Shown: positions 15,054 to 26,672 of the stretch, in pieces
Layout of the letters: the number at the start of each line of letters is the position of its first letter
Numbering within the stretch: position 1 is the first letter of the stretch
NCBI GenBank assembly: GCA_949775045.1
Contig: OX459100.1
Location: 4,117,936 to 4,181,935 of the forward strand
DNA from: Metridium senile
Taxonomy: Eukaryota > Cnidaria > Anthozoa > Actiniaria > Metridiidae
Reading direction: 5' to 3'
DNA: 64,000 bases
The notes under the pieces: generated by a model
What the model saw: the letters and a program-made list of their open reading frames with translations, nothing else
What the model was told of the DNA's origin: nothing
The model's database searches: none
Program-made: the position numbers and the translations under genes

Positions 15054-16032
15054 CTAAAATTAAAACAGCAGTATCAGGGAGACTAAAAACTATATTAATA
15101 GGGGTGGGTGGGTGGGTAATTAACCTGTTGAGTCACAGAATTGTCGGTATCCGCGAGCGCGAATGGGATCTGAATAATTTACTTCAGCTTAAGTACTCTC
15201 GCCCACTGCACGTGCCTTTGAGTACCAAACAAAAGAAACAAAAACAGTTTAATCTCCTTAAACATACCAATGGAAAATATATTTGATATCAAGTAAAAAG
15301 TAAGTGTTGTAGTTTGGAAGAAACAACAAAGCAAAGGAGAATTAATGGTAATAAAGAATACTAAATTCAAAAACTAAGCTATACATATACTAACAGCTAT
15401 ACATACACTAACCTTCAAAAATATAAAACAAAAATCTACGAGAAAATGCAATAATAGAAAACAAGGAGAGTAGTAAAGAAGAAATGAGAAAATTCTTTTT
15501 CGTTCAACGTACGTTTTTCAGTGATGGAAGGAACGTCGAAGCGAAAGTAAAAACGATAAAAAGACGTACAAAATTACAAGCTAAGCAATAACAAATCCAC
15601 ACAGATAAAAAGTGGGAATTTAAAAAAAGTAAAGTGAATAGAAAGAAAAATAAATTGTTGGAAAGACAAAAAAGACAAAAACGTACGGAGCAAAAGAGGC
15701 TTTTGAGATGAGCGCGCGCTGTAATATTTTTTTTTAATATTCTTTGTTCTAATAAAAATAGTTATAAATGTATTTGGCAAAACCACAGGCAGCCCAACTA
15801 TTAATCTCTTTGAGGATTTTTAAGGTAGTATCGGATACTTGGATTTCTTACATGAATTTTTTTATAAATCCTGTCATTTATAGATCATTGTTAGGCAACT
15901 CAAAAAACGTGAAAAAATATAAGAATCACCGTATTGGTTAAAGAGTTATAAGATATAGTAAAAGAAGGTATACGTATTTGCAATAATTTGCGGTGATTTG
16001 CTCAAAAGTACCTATTCAAAGCAGTCACGAGA
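15054..16032. other. No gene seen; possible DIRS-like 5' region
   Basis: AT-rich, purine-rich sequence with a GGGTGGGTGGGTGGG run near 15101-15115. The frames present match nothing I know. Confidence 0.35.
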
Positions 16033-16227
16033 ACTACTTAAAATATGGTTAGCTCTTTCATATTTTACCAAAATTTTCAAGATTAAAATAAATGTTGCCG
16101 TAAAATTGCCAGTTAAAACTTATGCAAATCAGGATATACAACACTAGTGTTGTATCAGATTTACAACACTCGTCATGGTCATGATTTGTTTTGAAAATGT
16201 CTCATTAATTATTCATGAATTTTTTAA
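16033..16227 (+). repeat. Tail copy of a hairpin-headed MITE
   Basis: About 190 bp near-identical to 58568-58767: from CTACTTAAAA through TTAGCTCTTTCATATTTTAC and the palindrome AACACTAGTGTTG to CATGAATTTTTTAA. The hairpin head present in the 58 kb copy is missing here. Confidence 0.85.
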
Positions 16228-16322
16228 TGTCTGTTAACGTTGTTACAGATTAAGTAGGATTTGATAGGAAACACAGCATTATACATTGCTTGTATGAATG
16301 ACAAGGTACTCGATGCTTATAA

Positions 16323-16327
16323 ACATT
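16323..16327. other. Target site duplication, left (ACATT)
   Basis: Matches 24072-24076 exactly, directly outside the LTRs. Confidence 0.93.
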
Positions 16328-16483
16328 TGTTATTTACGAGTAAACGAATGTGGTTCTTGGCCTGCTTTATTACTATATGACTGATATTCTAACTCTAATC
16401 ATACATGTAAATCAATACCCTAAAACGTGTTTACAATCACGTGTTGTGACGTCACTGATAGACTGTCTAAATTGTACATAACA
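16328..16483 (-). repeat. BEL/Pao 3' LTR
   Basis: 156 bp, TGTT...AACA, with two substitutions against 23916-24071. The adjacent internal sequence read on the minus strand (AACCCTCGGGAG) is a weak polypurine tract. Confidence 0.95.
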
Positions 16484-16822
16484 CTCCCGAGGGTTATTAC
16501 CTGAAGGTAATAAATCAATATGAAATAATCAATAAACGTTCGTTAAAATTGTCATCATGTTGACTTGATTTCATGATCAAATAATTACCTTATATTCTTC
16601 TTCTTCTCAGTGTTCAGTTCAATTACAATGTATTTTGTTATCTACTATGTTCAATGTCCATTCTAAATATTAATCACAATTTTATATATGAATCAGAGCT
16701 CTAAATGCGTAAAACAGTAACAATCGATAAAATGTTCCTTTTGCGTTGTTGAAGTAAAACTTAGTTCAAAGTTCACTGAGCACAATGTACTTCTAGTGGT
16801 ACAAGATGTTGTACAGGTCTTC

Positions 16823-17350
16823 TTAACAGCGTTGTTTCCTTGTTTTTTCTTCTCCTAATACCTTGGTGGTTGCTGCCCTGACTTTGTCATCTTTGCCTTT
16901 TAGAAGTTGTTCAATCTTTACTACCTTCCACCAGGCTCGGGCTGGAGTGTCTTCCTTTAATAACACTATATCTCCTTCTGCTATGGCGAAAGACTTGTCT
17001 GTGCCTTTCTTGCTGCTGACTTCTAACAGGCTTGTAAGGTATTCTTTTTTCCATCGTTGAACTACTCCCTCTAGGAGACGATAATGATACTTAGCCCTCC
17101 TTGTTAAGCTCTGGTATGTACTGATGATTTCGCTTTGTCTTTGCGATGGCGTTCGACCAATCTGCCGTCCATAGATAAGATCAGATGGTGTCAGTGGCTG
17201 TGTAATTCCATTCTTATCGTCGTAAATGTAAGTCAATGGACGGTTGTTGATGGTTGTTTCTACTTCTACTAACAATGTTCTCAATTCTTCAAAGTTGAGG
17301 GAAGATCTTCCAATGCACTTCTTCAGGCATCGTTTAGTGCTCCGCACCAC
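16823..17350 (-). pseudogene. BEL/Pao integrase C-terminal part
   Basis: The 175-residue frame begins VRSTKRCLKKCIGRSSLNFEEL, followed by ETTINNRPLTYI and LTPSDLIYGR, the end of the BEL integrase core. The C-terminal DUF5641-like domain then shows RWKKEYLTSL, EGDIVLLKED and ARAWWKVVKIEQLL. The catalytic core that should precede it is missing (17351-19808). Confidence 0.88.
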
Positions 17351-19808
17351 AGGGAGCCCAAGCTCATCACTTTTACATTAAATGTATGGAGTCGAGAGAT
17401 ATCCTTTCGCTGTGCCTCAAATATACAATAATACAAACTTTTTTTTACATAGATAGTTGTGTATAATTGTTTTCTAGTCTGTGACCGAGTTTTAGCTCAA
17501 TTAGAGCGATTTTGACGAAAATACCTCAGAAAGACAAAGAAGAAGACAAGGGTGGAAACAAATCGAGCCGAGCCGAGCCGATCGATCTTACTTCTCACCT
17601 AAATTCGAGTGCTAAATGAAACTCTACACTAATTCGAACCACATAATGAGAAAGACTGATAAATGTCCTAAATATATATGTAGGTTGAGTCAAAATCGGT
17701 TATGGTTAGCCGGAGTAAGGATTCGACAAACACGAAAAGTTTGAACGAAAACCACCGAAAACATCCGTTCGACTAGTACCTTGGACACCAAACAGCTCCC
17801 GGGTCCCCTAAGTCAAGTTTTTGACATGTTCAAAAAAAATTCATCAACTTCATCTTCAATATGAAGTAGTCCTTTGCTTCTGTACTACCTAGGAGCAACA
17901 GAAGACAGAGAGTACACAAGTAAAGGACTACTTCATATTGAAGATGAAGCTGATGAATTTTTTTTGAACATGTCATAAACTTCTTGGAAGAATAAAGACT
18001 ACCAAAGAAGAAAATAAACTTCAAGGAGACAAAAATGAAGAAATGTATCTCAAGAAAAGGAAAAGACTGAAAGGCCAAGAACACTTGTCTGTAGATAAGA
18101 CTTCGTAGAAGAATAAAGACTACAGAAACGTAAAAGAATTGAAAATGAAGCGACTTTATTCGTTATGAAAACTATCTTCAAAATGCTTCCTTCAGTACAG
18201 TTTATTTATGGATTTTCAAGCTTGGCAGTTAATTAACTATGATCCATGCTTAATTCATCAAAACTGATTCAAGTACATACATGTATTCGTCAAAATATTA
18301 TCGATGTCATCCAGAAGAAGAAAACCTCAGGAAAATAATCACCGATAAAGTAAGTTCAACGAATTATTTTTTCAAGTCAGTCTTTTGAGAGGAGATTTAT
18401 TTAGAGATTTATTTATGCAATTTTCACATCCTCATAAACGGAAAACATTAAAAATGAAATATAATTCAAAATTGGTTGAATAACTCTTGTTTATTTAGAC
18501 TCCCCTTTAGTTGTTTTTTACAAACAAAATGATGTTTTACACAAACTTATTCATTATAAAATACCTTGTTTTAACTTCCTTGTCTTTTCAAATCGATCTT
18601 GCGTTGGTAGAACTGATTCTTGAGGCTCTTAATTCCATTTCAGGTTGTTTTTTGTTAGTTTGAATTTTAAAATTTGCCGTGATATCTTTTTAGTAAATCT
18701 TACTATGAAAACTATATTTTATAAAGAAAATGCTATAGAATTTCTTTTTTTACTTTTAATATATAGTTACCACACTATTAAGTTCTAGTTGAAGTGAATC
18801 TTTTGTCCATTTGAAGCTCAAAAGCTTGATTTTTCTCAGTGTTTTGCCTTGTGTTTAAAGCGAATTTGAAGGTTCATTGGCGTTTGCAAACGCGCCAGCT
18901 AGAAATTTTGTCACGCGGTGACGTGACACAATGTCACGTGTGTCACGAATGTTCGCGCGTTTTTACCTAAAAATTCATATCTTTCAAAAACGCGTGGATA
19001 CCCCTAATTTGACTTCGCTAGAAATGTGAAAGTGATATCGAAGTTTTTTTCTAAGTTGATATTTTAAAAATAAAAATGGTTTTGGTTTGACATTTAGTCA
19101 ATAATACGGTACACAAAATTTTTTTCCGTGATTTTGGCCAAAAAGCTATTATAAAACATAGCTGTCTGCGTGATAAATAACATTTGTGACTTAAGGTCGA
19201 AAATATATATATCTCTTAGATTATTATTTCACGTTTATTTCTTGAGTAACTCTTAACAGTATGAAATAGTATTTCTTTAAAATTCGCAAAAAAACACCTA
19301 CGTCATCAGGTATTTAACAATAATTTTCTCGCTTCGATGCGAGGTGACCCCCCAATATTTTTTCCCTTTTAGATAGTCCATTGGGTGTTTGAAATAACTG
19401 GTATTGTTTCAATGAAATAAAAATGGTTCCTATTTTAAAAACATAAATGGTTTAGGTTGGATTTGTTTATTTAGTCAATAATTCATCATGCACATATATA
19501 AAATATCTTTTTCATAATTTGAGCATAAAATTATTGAAAAATATAGTACTTTGTATGCGTGATAAATAGGGTTTTTGAATTTTTATCGAAAATATATATA
19601 TCGCAGATTATTATTTGCTCAGAAAGTAAATAATTCCGTTCCACCTATATCTATGATTTTGTAGTTGTCTTTTGCGGTTACGTAACTAAAATAATTACAG
19701 TTCAGATTGGGCATGGCCAATGCACAAAAACTATTTACATGCACATATTGATGTTGTAGGAACAATTTAAACTGGAGCTCCGCTATTAGGTATTACCTAA
19801 TTTGCATA
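17351..19808. other. Foreign DNA replacing the BEL/Pao integrase core
   Basis: About 2.45 kb without recognisable coding, lying between the two integrase ends. It contains a near-perfect hairpin (17822-17975) and a GAATAAAGACTAC direct repeat (near 17990 and 18110). Near 18914-18955 a cluster of CACG-type palindromes includes GTCACGTG. Because the integrase core is missing, this is insertion plus deletion rather than simple insertion, unless the core was lost before. The edges carry no clear inverted termini. Confidence 0.6.
17822..17975. repeat. 54 bp near-perfect hairpin arms
   Basis: Arms 17822-17875 and 17922-17975 pair at 53 of 54 positions around a 46 base loop, starting TGACATGTTC. 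They could form a strong stem in RNA or a cruciform. Confidence 0.9.
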
Positions 19809-20195
19809 TTATCTGTGAGATTCTCTAGTCTTCTGGTTGATGAGCGCTTGGTACTCGTCGTCAAATGAACTTCTCTGTATGCTTCTAGTCCATACCTTGT
19901 CTGCTAACTGTAGATCGTCTGCTGATAGGCTCTTTTGTTTGTCTTTACGCCGCAGTAGATTGATGAACTTGAAGACGAGGGCTGTTACTCTCAGGAGCTT
20001 TCTTCTAGAGCTGAAACGGTTAAAGTCAAGTATCTCTTGTATCTTGACTGTGTCTTGTTGTTGTACTTGAGTTATCAGTGCATGAGTAACGACTGGAATG
20101 TGTTTCACTATTTCTTCCTCAGATTTGTCGTCGTGTACCGTTGGCATGTCAGGCCACTCCTCCTTTTCTCCTTTGAGGAAACTTGGCCCATTCCA
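19809..20195 (-). pseudogene. BEL/Pao integrase N-terminal region
   Basis: Same frame as the RNase H after the TGA: WNGPSFLKGEKEEWPDMP, then VFKFINLLRRK and QLADKVWTRSIQRSSFDDE, the region that precedes the integrase zinc-binding domain in BEL/Pao. It stops near 19809 where foreign DNA begins. The HHCC zinc motif and the Asp-Asp-Glu core are not seen. Confidence 0.8.
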
Positions 20196-20640
20196 TCACA
20201 ATGTGCTATCCTTTAATTCCCTTCCGGAACAAGAACGAGAAGGAATGTCAGCTGGGTTTTGAGTTCCCGGACAGAACCTCCAATTTTCTTTGTTGGTAGA
20301 CTTACGTATCTCACTGACGCGATGCTGGACGTATTGCTTCCAAGGTTTGTTGTTCTTGATCCAGCATAGTGTAGTGTACGAATCTGTCCAGTAGTACTCT
20401 GCTGTAACTTCTTCTGATACTCCTGCTTCTCTCACCGAGACGATTAACTTCGACAGTAGGTGAGCACCTAAAAGCTCTAAACGTGGAATTGTTTGTTTCT
20501 TTTTTGGTGCTACTCTTGTCTTAGATGTCACTAGTTGTACATCAATCTCTCCGTCTTCGTAGTAGATAAGTACATAGACGACAGCTGCGTAAGCTTTCTC
20601 TGACGCGTCGCTGAAACCATGGATTTCTTTATGGGCGATT
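20196..20640 (-). pseudogene. BEL/Pao RNase H domain
   Basis: It continues the RT in a shifted frame. Visible motifs are SDASEKAYAAVVYV (first Asp and Glu), IPRLELLGAHLLSKL, the TDSYTTLCWI Asp box and NPADIPSR. The domain removes RNA from the RNA-DNA hybrid. It stops at a TGA at 20196-20198 where the family normally reads through a Trp-rich linker; the frame continues below. Confidence 0.87.
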
Positions 20641-22126
20641 TCTTTCCTTGCACGAAGTAGCAGCGTGGTACCTTTATCTCTGCTAGTGTGTTGATTTCAT
20701 CGACGAATTTATGCCATTGACTCAACAACTCTCCTTCTAGAGGCTCATCCCACTCTACTTTTCCTTGCTTACATATATCCTGAAAGGATAATTTTAATTT
20801 CACTATGAACGGGCTGATAAGTCCTAACGGATCGAACATCTTTGCTGAGATGCGGAGTAGGGACCTTTTTGTCGCTGGCAAGGTTGTAACGTAGGATATG
20901 AGTCCCGAGAAGTCGAAACGGAACAGGTCATTCTCAACGTCCCACCTCAGTCCAAGTATCTTTGTTTCAGCGATGTCGTCTGGTTCTTTGTCTACTAGGC
21001 TTTCTTTCTCTGTAGTCTTGCCGGTCTTTTGCTCTGACTCACTGTAAGATTTTATCCTTTGGCGAAGTTCTGTTGAACTTTTGTTCCACTTTCGCAGATT
21101 GAAACCGCCTTCTTTCATGATCTGCTTTGACTTGACGTAGATGTCAAAGGCTGAATCGACGTCGTTGGAACCTGCAGTGAAATCATCTACATACAATGAT
21201 TGTGACAATAGGTTGGCGGTTATTGGTTCTGTAACCATGTAATTCTCCAAGTGGTGTTGAATGGTGCTGTTCAAAATGGCGGGACTGGATGTCAATCCGA
21301 ACACGAGCCGGCAGAAGCGATATTGCACAATTCTCGATGAATCACTCATCACATCTTCATACCAGAGGAATCTTAAAAGATCTCTGTCCGTCTCACTTAC
21401 GCTAATTTGATGGAAGGCCTTTTCTATATCGCCTGTCAGCGGAACGGAATAGCTTCTGAATTTCGCCAGAATGTTAAACACATGTGGTGTCAAGTGCGGA
21501 CCTTTGTCTAGCAGATCGTTAAATGAACTCTCGTCGTTATTTTCTCTCGCTGAGCCGTCGAATACGATGCGTAATTTAGTGGTCGTTCTATCCTTCCTAA
21601 TGACGCCGTGATGCGGTAGATAGTGCACCTTTCCATCAATTACTTCACTGTCATCGTCGATTTTTTCAATTATACCAGAGTCTAATTGTTCTTTAATAAC
21701 GTTGTCGTAGGCAATGGCTAATTCCTTATCCTTCTTTAGGCGTTTTCCTAACGATCATAATCGATTTAGACTTAGTTGATAATGACTAGGTACAGGTACA
21801 TCGGTTGAATTCACTAACGGTAATTGAATCTCATAACGCTCCCCGTCAAATATAATCCTGTCGGTAAACTCCTCTTGATCAGCTTGTGACTTGTTTTCTT
21901 GTATGTCGATACTTTCTGTGTTAAAGATAGCTTCAAGTGTTTCCGATAATTTGTCGTTACTTGATTCGCCAATTTCAGACTCGATGACAAGATTAGTATT
22001 GGTCAAACTTTCATTTGGTTGATCCTTCGACTGTCCGACAACACCTGATATTATCCAGCCGAGTGTACTCTCAACAGCTACTGGTCCACTGTTACCCTTG
22101 ACAACGTTCCCGGTCATGAATTCCAA
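20531..22126 (-). pseudogene. BEL/Pao reverse transcriptase
   Basis: One frame interrupted by a TGA at 21755-21757. The N-terminal part has EFMTGNVVKGNSGPVAVEST and LGWIISG, the linker conserved in Pao-family Pol. The RT core follows: KLRIVFDGSA, PLTGDIEKAFHQI (motif A), RLVFGLTSSPAILN (motif B) and SLYVDDFTAG (catalytic YVDD). The connection region (FDPLGLISPF) leads toward RNase H. A frameshift near 20620 ends useful coding here; the last ~35 residues of the frame are out-of-frame sequence. Confidence 0.9.
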
Positions 22127-22193
22127 TAGTAATCCGATCCTATCAATACGTCGATAGTGTCATTGTTCTCAATGTCAACATTATCCGCTAACT

Positions 22194-22739
22194 CTAAAAA
22201 TCGTAAGTGGTCATAGCGTTGAACGTCAACCTTGGATGATACATTTGAGCAAATGACTCAATACTCAATTCTACAAGATCACACTTCCGTTTCGTATATC
22301 CCTTATCTCCGAAGGTATTTAGGTTTAGTGTTTCTGATCTCACAGTAGGAGCCTTCAACTTCTTTCTTAAACCTTCAGTAACGTATGACCTTTGACTCCC
22401 GCTGTCAAACAAAATTCTAGCTTGTACACACTGACGTTCTCTAGGTGAATTTACAACTGCTTTCGCTGTTTGAAGTACAACACACAGTTTTGAATTAGCA
22501 ACGTTTGTAGTTGTGTTTGTTGATATGTCATCGTTGTTTGCTTTAACATTCTTTTGCGTATCTTGATTACAAATGGCATGGTGGTGTTTTTTGGAACATA
22601 CACGGCAACTACGAGATCTACGGCAATTGGACATACGATGACCTGACTTTAGACATAGAAAACAACGATTCTCCTCTCGCAATATTTTCATTCGGCAGCT
22701 AACATCTTTAACGTTATCGCATTCTGCGGAATAATGCTC
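22194..22739 (-). pseudogene. BEL/Pao zinc knuckles and aspartic protease
   Basis: Same frame as Gag, after the TGA at 22740. The HYSAEC end of the first finger is followed by CFLCLKSGHRMSNC (CX2CX4HX4C) and CRVCSKKHHHAIC. These are consecutive RNA-binding fingers as in BEL Gag-Pol. The aspartic protease has the active-site motif ILFDSGSQRSYV. The frame breaks at 22194 (AMTTYDF, stop). The protease end (DTIDVLIG) lies in other frames between 22126 and 22194. Confidence 0.87.
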
Positions 22740-23884
22740 TCATTTACAAAATGCACAAACTTGAGGTAATTGAACGTGTTTGTTCCTGACAAATAACGCT
22801 GAAGCGCTTGGTTGGAACGCTTTCCTTAGATTGGGTTGTTGATTCTTACATTCCTCCTTAATCCTTAACGATTCACTCATTCCTCTGGCTTCTACTTCTT
22901 TGCGTATCACTTCTAAAACTTTGTTTATGTCCCAGATTTCTCTTGCCGTCACTCGAGCTACTTGCAACGCAATCTCGCGCGGTATTCGGGACATAATGAT
23001 AGGAATGAGCAAACTACCATACTTATCGGAATCGACCCCCAAGGAATTCAGACCCCTCACATGGACATTTATCTTGTCGTAAACATATTTTAGTTGAGAA
23101 ACTTTCTCGTTGCATGAAGGTAGTTTTAAGAGTTCGTCCATATGCGCGCTGACTAGTTGTTGCTTGTTTCCATATCGTTGTTTTAAAATGTCTACCGCGG
23201 GTTGATAGTTCAATTCTGTTACTTGTAATCCTTCAATCGCACGCAAAACCTCCCCTTCAATACATGATTTTAGATAGCTAAGCTTGTCTACGGTGGATGA
23301 CGAGGCATTGTTATGGATAGAACTTTCAAATATATCCCAGAACGGGGCAAAACTCGTCACTTCTCCCTTGAACTTAGGCAGGGTTAATTTAGGTAATCTA
23401 ACCTTGGGTGGCGTGGCTTGATCATTTACAACGTTGATCCCCCCACTATTTATAGTAGAATTGGAAGAATTTATCTCGTTTGACGTTTCATCGGTGATTT
23501 CAACTTGATTAGGTACGCTTACCGATGACGATGAATCTTCTGGTCCTTGAATTTGTTTCACGTTGTCCTGTTTCACGCTTGAGGTATTAGCCAACACGAA
23601 ACCATCGATTCTACTTATCACTTCGCTCAGCTGCTGTTCTAGATCACTAGAATCCAGTACCTCTTTTTCAACGTCTTCTATTTCGACATGTTCTACAATA
23701 CGCTCGTCCAGCTTCACTATGATGTTAATACGTTTCGATAAGACCTCTCTTAGTTTTTGATCTTGGGTACTCCCTGTGCATCCCCACTCTCTACGATTGC
23801 TTGGACTTCGTTCACGATCTTTGTGGAAAATCCACGGTGTCCGGCTCGCTGAGCCTTTAACCTTCTCACGTCAATATCGGCCAT
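22740..23884 (-). pseudogene. BEL/Pao Gag
   Basis: The likely start is ATG at 23882-23884, 14 bases after the primer site. The first part reads MADIDVRRLKAQRAGHRGF. A one-base loss in an A-run near 23745 shifts the frame; the rest runs from KLDERIVEHVEIEDVEKE to 22740. The region with KVRLPKLTLPKFKGEVTSF and FWDIFESSIHN is the typical BEL/Pao Gag (DUF1759-like) capsid part. It ends at CAFCK followed by an in-frame TGA, inside the first zinc finger, which then continues into the next segment. Confidence 0.85.
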
Positions 23885-23897
23885 CAGCTTCAAACAA

Positions 23898-23915
23898 GCC
23901 CCACGTTGGGCGCCA
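23898..23915 (-). promoter_or_regulatory. Primer binding site, tRNA-Lys type
   Basis: On the minus strand, TGGCGCCCAACGTGGGGC begins with no spacer after the 5' LTR. As I recall, this 18-mer is complementary to the 3' end of tRNA-Lys1,2, so minus-strand synthesis is probably primed by tRNA-Lys. Confidence 0.85.
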
Positions 23916-24071
23916 TGTTCTTTACGAGTAAACGAATGTGGTTCTTGGCCTGTTTTATTACTATATGACTGATATTCTAACTCTAATCATACATGTAAAT
24001 CAATACCCTAAAACGTGTTTACAATCACGTGTTGTGACGTCACTGATAGACTGTCTAAATTGTACATAACA
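23916..24071 (-). repeat. BEL/Pao 5' LTR
   Basis: 156 bp, near-identical to 16328-16483. On the minus strand the primer site begins immediately after it. It should hold the promoter, but I see no strong TATA box. Confidence 0.95.
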
Positions 24072-24076
24072 ACATT
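24072..24076. other. Target site duplication, right (ACATT)
   Basis: Matches 16323-16327 exactly. Confidence 0.93.
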
Positions 24077-24427
24077 CAAGCTATATATCATTCCCTCCTA
24101 CCTTCCCTGGATCTGTCTTTTCGCCCTCCCTCTCTAGGTCTTTGATCCCTTTCTCTGATCTATCCCCTCTCCCCTTACTCTTTCTCTTTCACTACTGATC
24201 TCCTGCCCCTCTACCCCTTCCCTGAAAAGTAATGTAAAACTGCATTTACCAACCCTTACATCCAAAAATTAATGTCATATTTCCCTGTCTTAACCTATAC
24301 TCATCCAATGCCTATATTATCTCCTTCCAATCAACAATGGAGTTCGATTACCCATGTATCCACAAACAATGAGCAGTTTCCAAATACCTCTCTCACCTAT
24401 TTGTCATAAAAATATGATTGGTTGTCT
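24077..24427. other. Pyrimidine-rich tract, no gene
   Basis: About 24090-24230 is strongly CT-rich on the plus strand (CCCTCC, CTTTCTCTTTC). It has no coding potential that I can support. Confidence 0.5.
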
Positions 24428-25180
24428 AAGGGGTAGACCATTAGAAGTTGGGGGAGGGGGGGTGGCAATATTTTTGTGTAGGTTATTTTTTTTTGCCGCA
24501 CGAGTTGTGCAAGATTTTTTTTTCGACCAAAGAGGTCTTTGCACGTTTTTTTTTTTTTACAGAACTTTGTTCTCTGAAATTCAAAGCAAAAACAACTGTT
24601 TGTGTTTTGGTTAAACTTTTGAAAAGTCCGTTTTTCCGTTTTATTTATTAGTCCGGTGCAACGCGCAGGTACTTCGCGACTACGCTCAGTTAACTTTCGG
24701 GCGATTTGTTCACTTTTTGTCGGGAAAACGGAAAACACACCGAGGTCGACTTGGGGCAAGTCTATGTCTTGGTATATTTTGTATACTGATACAAAGAGCG
24801 TAAGTAATTTTCGTGTTTTTGATGTCTCAAAGTCTCGGATTTCCGTGAAGTTTCGGATTTTCGTGTTTTTGATGCCTCAAAGTCTCGAATTTTTCGTGTT
24901 TTTGATGCCTCAAAGTCTCGAATTTTTCAGTGTTTTTGATGTCTCAAAGTCTCGAATTTTCGTGTTTTTGATGTCTCGGAGTCTATATTTCAAGAATCTC
25001 AGGCTCGGATTTTAAAATTTTAGCATTCGCTACCCCTCAAGGTTCTGCACGTTTTTTTTTGTTTAACTTTGCTTTGTGTAGGATTTTTTTTTTGGGCACA
25101 TTGGCCTTTTTTATTTACGTTTTTTATTTTGGGAATTGCCACCCCCCCTCCCCCAACTTCTAATGGTCCACCCCTAAACG
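24428..25180. mobile_element. Short inverted-repeat element (~750 bp) carrying a minisatellite
   Basis: The left end (24428-24466) and right end (25133-25177) are inverted copies: GGGGTRGACCATTAGAAGTT, then a G-run and GGTGGCAAT. Inside are T-runs and a tandem repeat of the phrase TTTTTGATGYCTCAAAGTCTC. There is no transposase, so it is a MITE-like element. Confidence 0.75.
24815..24995 (+). repeat. ~37 bp minisatellite, about 5 units
   Basis: Repeats of CGTGTTTTTGATG[T/C]CTCAAAG and TCTCGAATTTT with length variation. The open frame across it repeats FDVSKSRI/FLMPQSLEF and is not a gene. Confidence 0.85.
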
Positions 25181-25639
25181 TTGAATATACAATCTTTGTC
25201 AAAAGTAGTTCGCACGATTCAGGAAAAGCCCGAGTCTAAACATGCAAACGGTTCTTTTTTTTCCGTCGTAGTCGTTGTCTTGGTCTTCAAATTAGAGGGT
25301 CAAGTCCCAGGCATTCCTAGGAAATGACATCATGTTGGTGTGAAATCATAGCCCAATGATAGATCAACCACATAAGCACCAAACAATGACTCCCTCCTCA
25401 ACACATTCTGGGTGTAAAGTTTCAGCAGTGCTATATATTAAAAACCCTACTCTATTCTGGAGATACATACGTTGTTGTTACTATCCCATACATTTTTTTA
25501 TCCAGTACGTGATTTAATTAAAAACTTTTGATTTTTGTTTTGTTTTGTTATTTTAGATAAAAATCAAAGATTTCCTATTGTGTCGTAATGCAGATAAAAC
25601 TTTAAATAACTCGGGTGAATAAAATCATCGAAAATGACG

Positions 25640-26050
25640 ATGGGGATAGCCATTGTAGTGGTAATTGGTATATGGTAGTTGTGATAATGGTATAATTTTG
25701 ATGGTTATGGCGATAGTGGTTGTGATGGTAATAGTTATGTTAACGATTGTGGTGGTAACGTTGATATTGGTAATTTTTATAGTAATTGATATGGTAATGG
25801 TAATTATGATTATGGTAATTTTGATGGTGATGGTGATGATGGTGATGGTAATAGTGATGTTAACGATGGTGGTGGTAACTGGATGATATTGGTGATTTTT
25901 TTATAGTAATTGTTATATGTAATGGTAATTATGATTATGGTAATTTTGATGGTTATGGTGATGGCGGTGATTGTGATTGTGATGGTTATAGTGATGTTAA
26001 CAATGGTGGTGGTCACGTTAATATTTTGGTAATTATATATGGTTCTAATA
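25640..26050. repeat. Degenerate GGTGAT/GGTAAT simple repeat with a longer period
   Basis: Three blocks of roughly 130 bp, each running from TTATGGTAATTTTGATGG to a GATGTTAACRATGGTGG-type end, suggest higher-order duplication of a simple repeat. Confidence 0.8.
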
Positions 26051-26672
26051 ATCTGGCAAACTTTTGCTTTGAATTCCTCCAAGAATGTTTAATGGTTTAA
26101 GGAGCCAAAATCAAGCACTTGAAAAAGTGTTTCCTCCTCTATCCAAACATTTTGAAGTTGGTTAAAAAACTCGGCTGCGCCTCGTTTTTACACCTAACTT
26201 AATTATATTTTTTCTTTATTCCTAGATGGAGAAGCTCCAGCATTATAACAATAGTTACCATGGCAGCAACAACCGGCCAGTCAGATCAATAGCATTTACA
26301 TTTTTACGTAGGATAGTTTCGTAGAGCTATCCACGAAAGTGTCTATCCAAGTAGACCACTACAACTTCGTTTGCGTCAATTCTTTTATTTTCCCTTTGTC
26401 ACTGGTACATTTGCGTCTCTTACAATTCGCACTCCAACAGTTTAGCTGCCTATGCATCGGTTTTCAACCTATATTTATATCAAAACTCTAACAGGAACAA
26501 CATACCTAAGTTTACAGTCATTTCTCTTGCGTACGAGAAGTCTATTCACTATTCATTATGTATCCTGTTTTTACATGCTTGTTGTGTGACTAATAGTTAT
26601 ATACTCTTTCGATATACGTGCTGATCCCTTAGATTGTTATCTCTAATCTTGCATGTTATTGAATGTCCCATA
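26051..26672. other. Unassigned flank of the Polinton
   Basis: No gene recognised. A pyrimidine tract ending TTTATTCCTAG near 26224 resembles a splice acceptor, but no clear exon follows. Confidence 0.35.

Larger units (their letters stand above)
16328..24071 (-). mobile_element. BEL/Pao LTR retrotransposon with perfect LTRs and TSD
   Basis: A complete element on the minus strand. Two 156 bp LTRs (16328-16483 and 23916-24071) begin TGTT and end AACA and differ at two positions I could find. They are flanked by the 5 bp duplication ACATT (16323-16327 and 24072-24076). Order from the 5' side: PBS, Gag with zinc knuckles, aspartic protease, RT, RNase H and integrase, as in BEL/Pao. Coding lesions are several: in-frame TGA at 22740, 21755 and 20196; frameshifts near 23745, 22130-22194 and 20620; and 2.4 kb of unrelated DNA in place of the integrase core. 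Confidence 0.92.

Noticed and set aside
15574..15786. Phe/Leu-rich 70-codon frame as a membrane protein
   Set aside because: Composition follows the AT-rich, poly-purine sequence; no conserved pattern.
24815..24995. Regular repeats as a possible CRISPR array
   Set aside because: The units are contiguous tandem copies with no unique spacers, in a eukaryotic setting.
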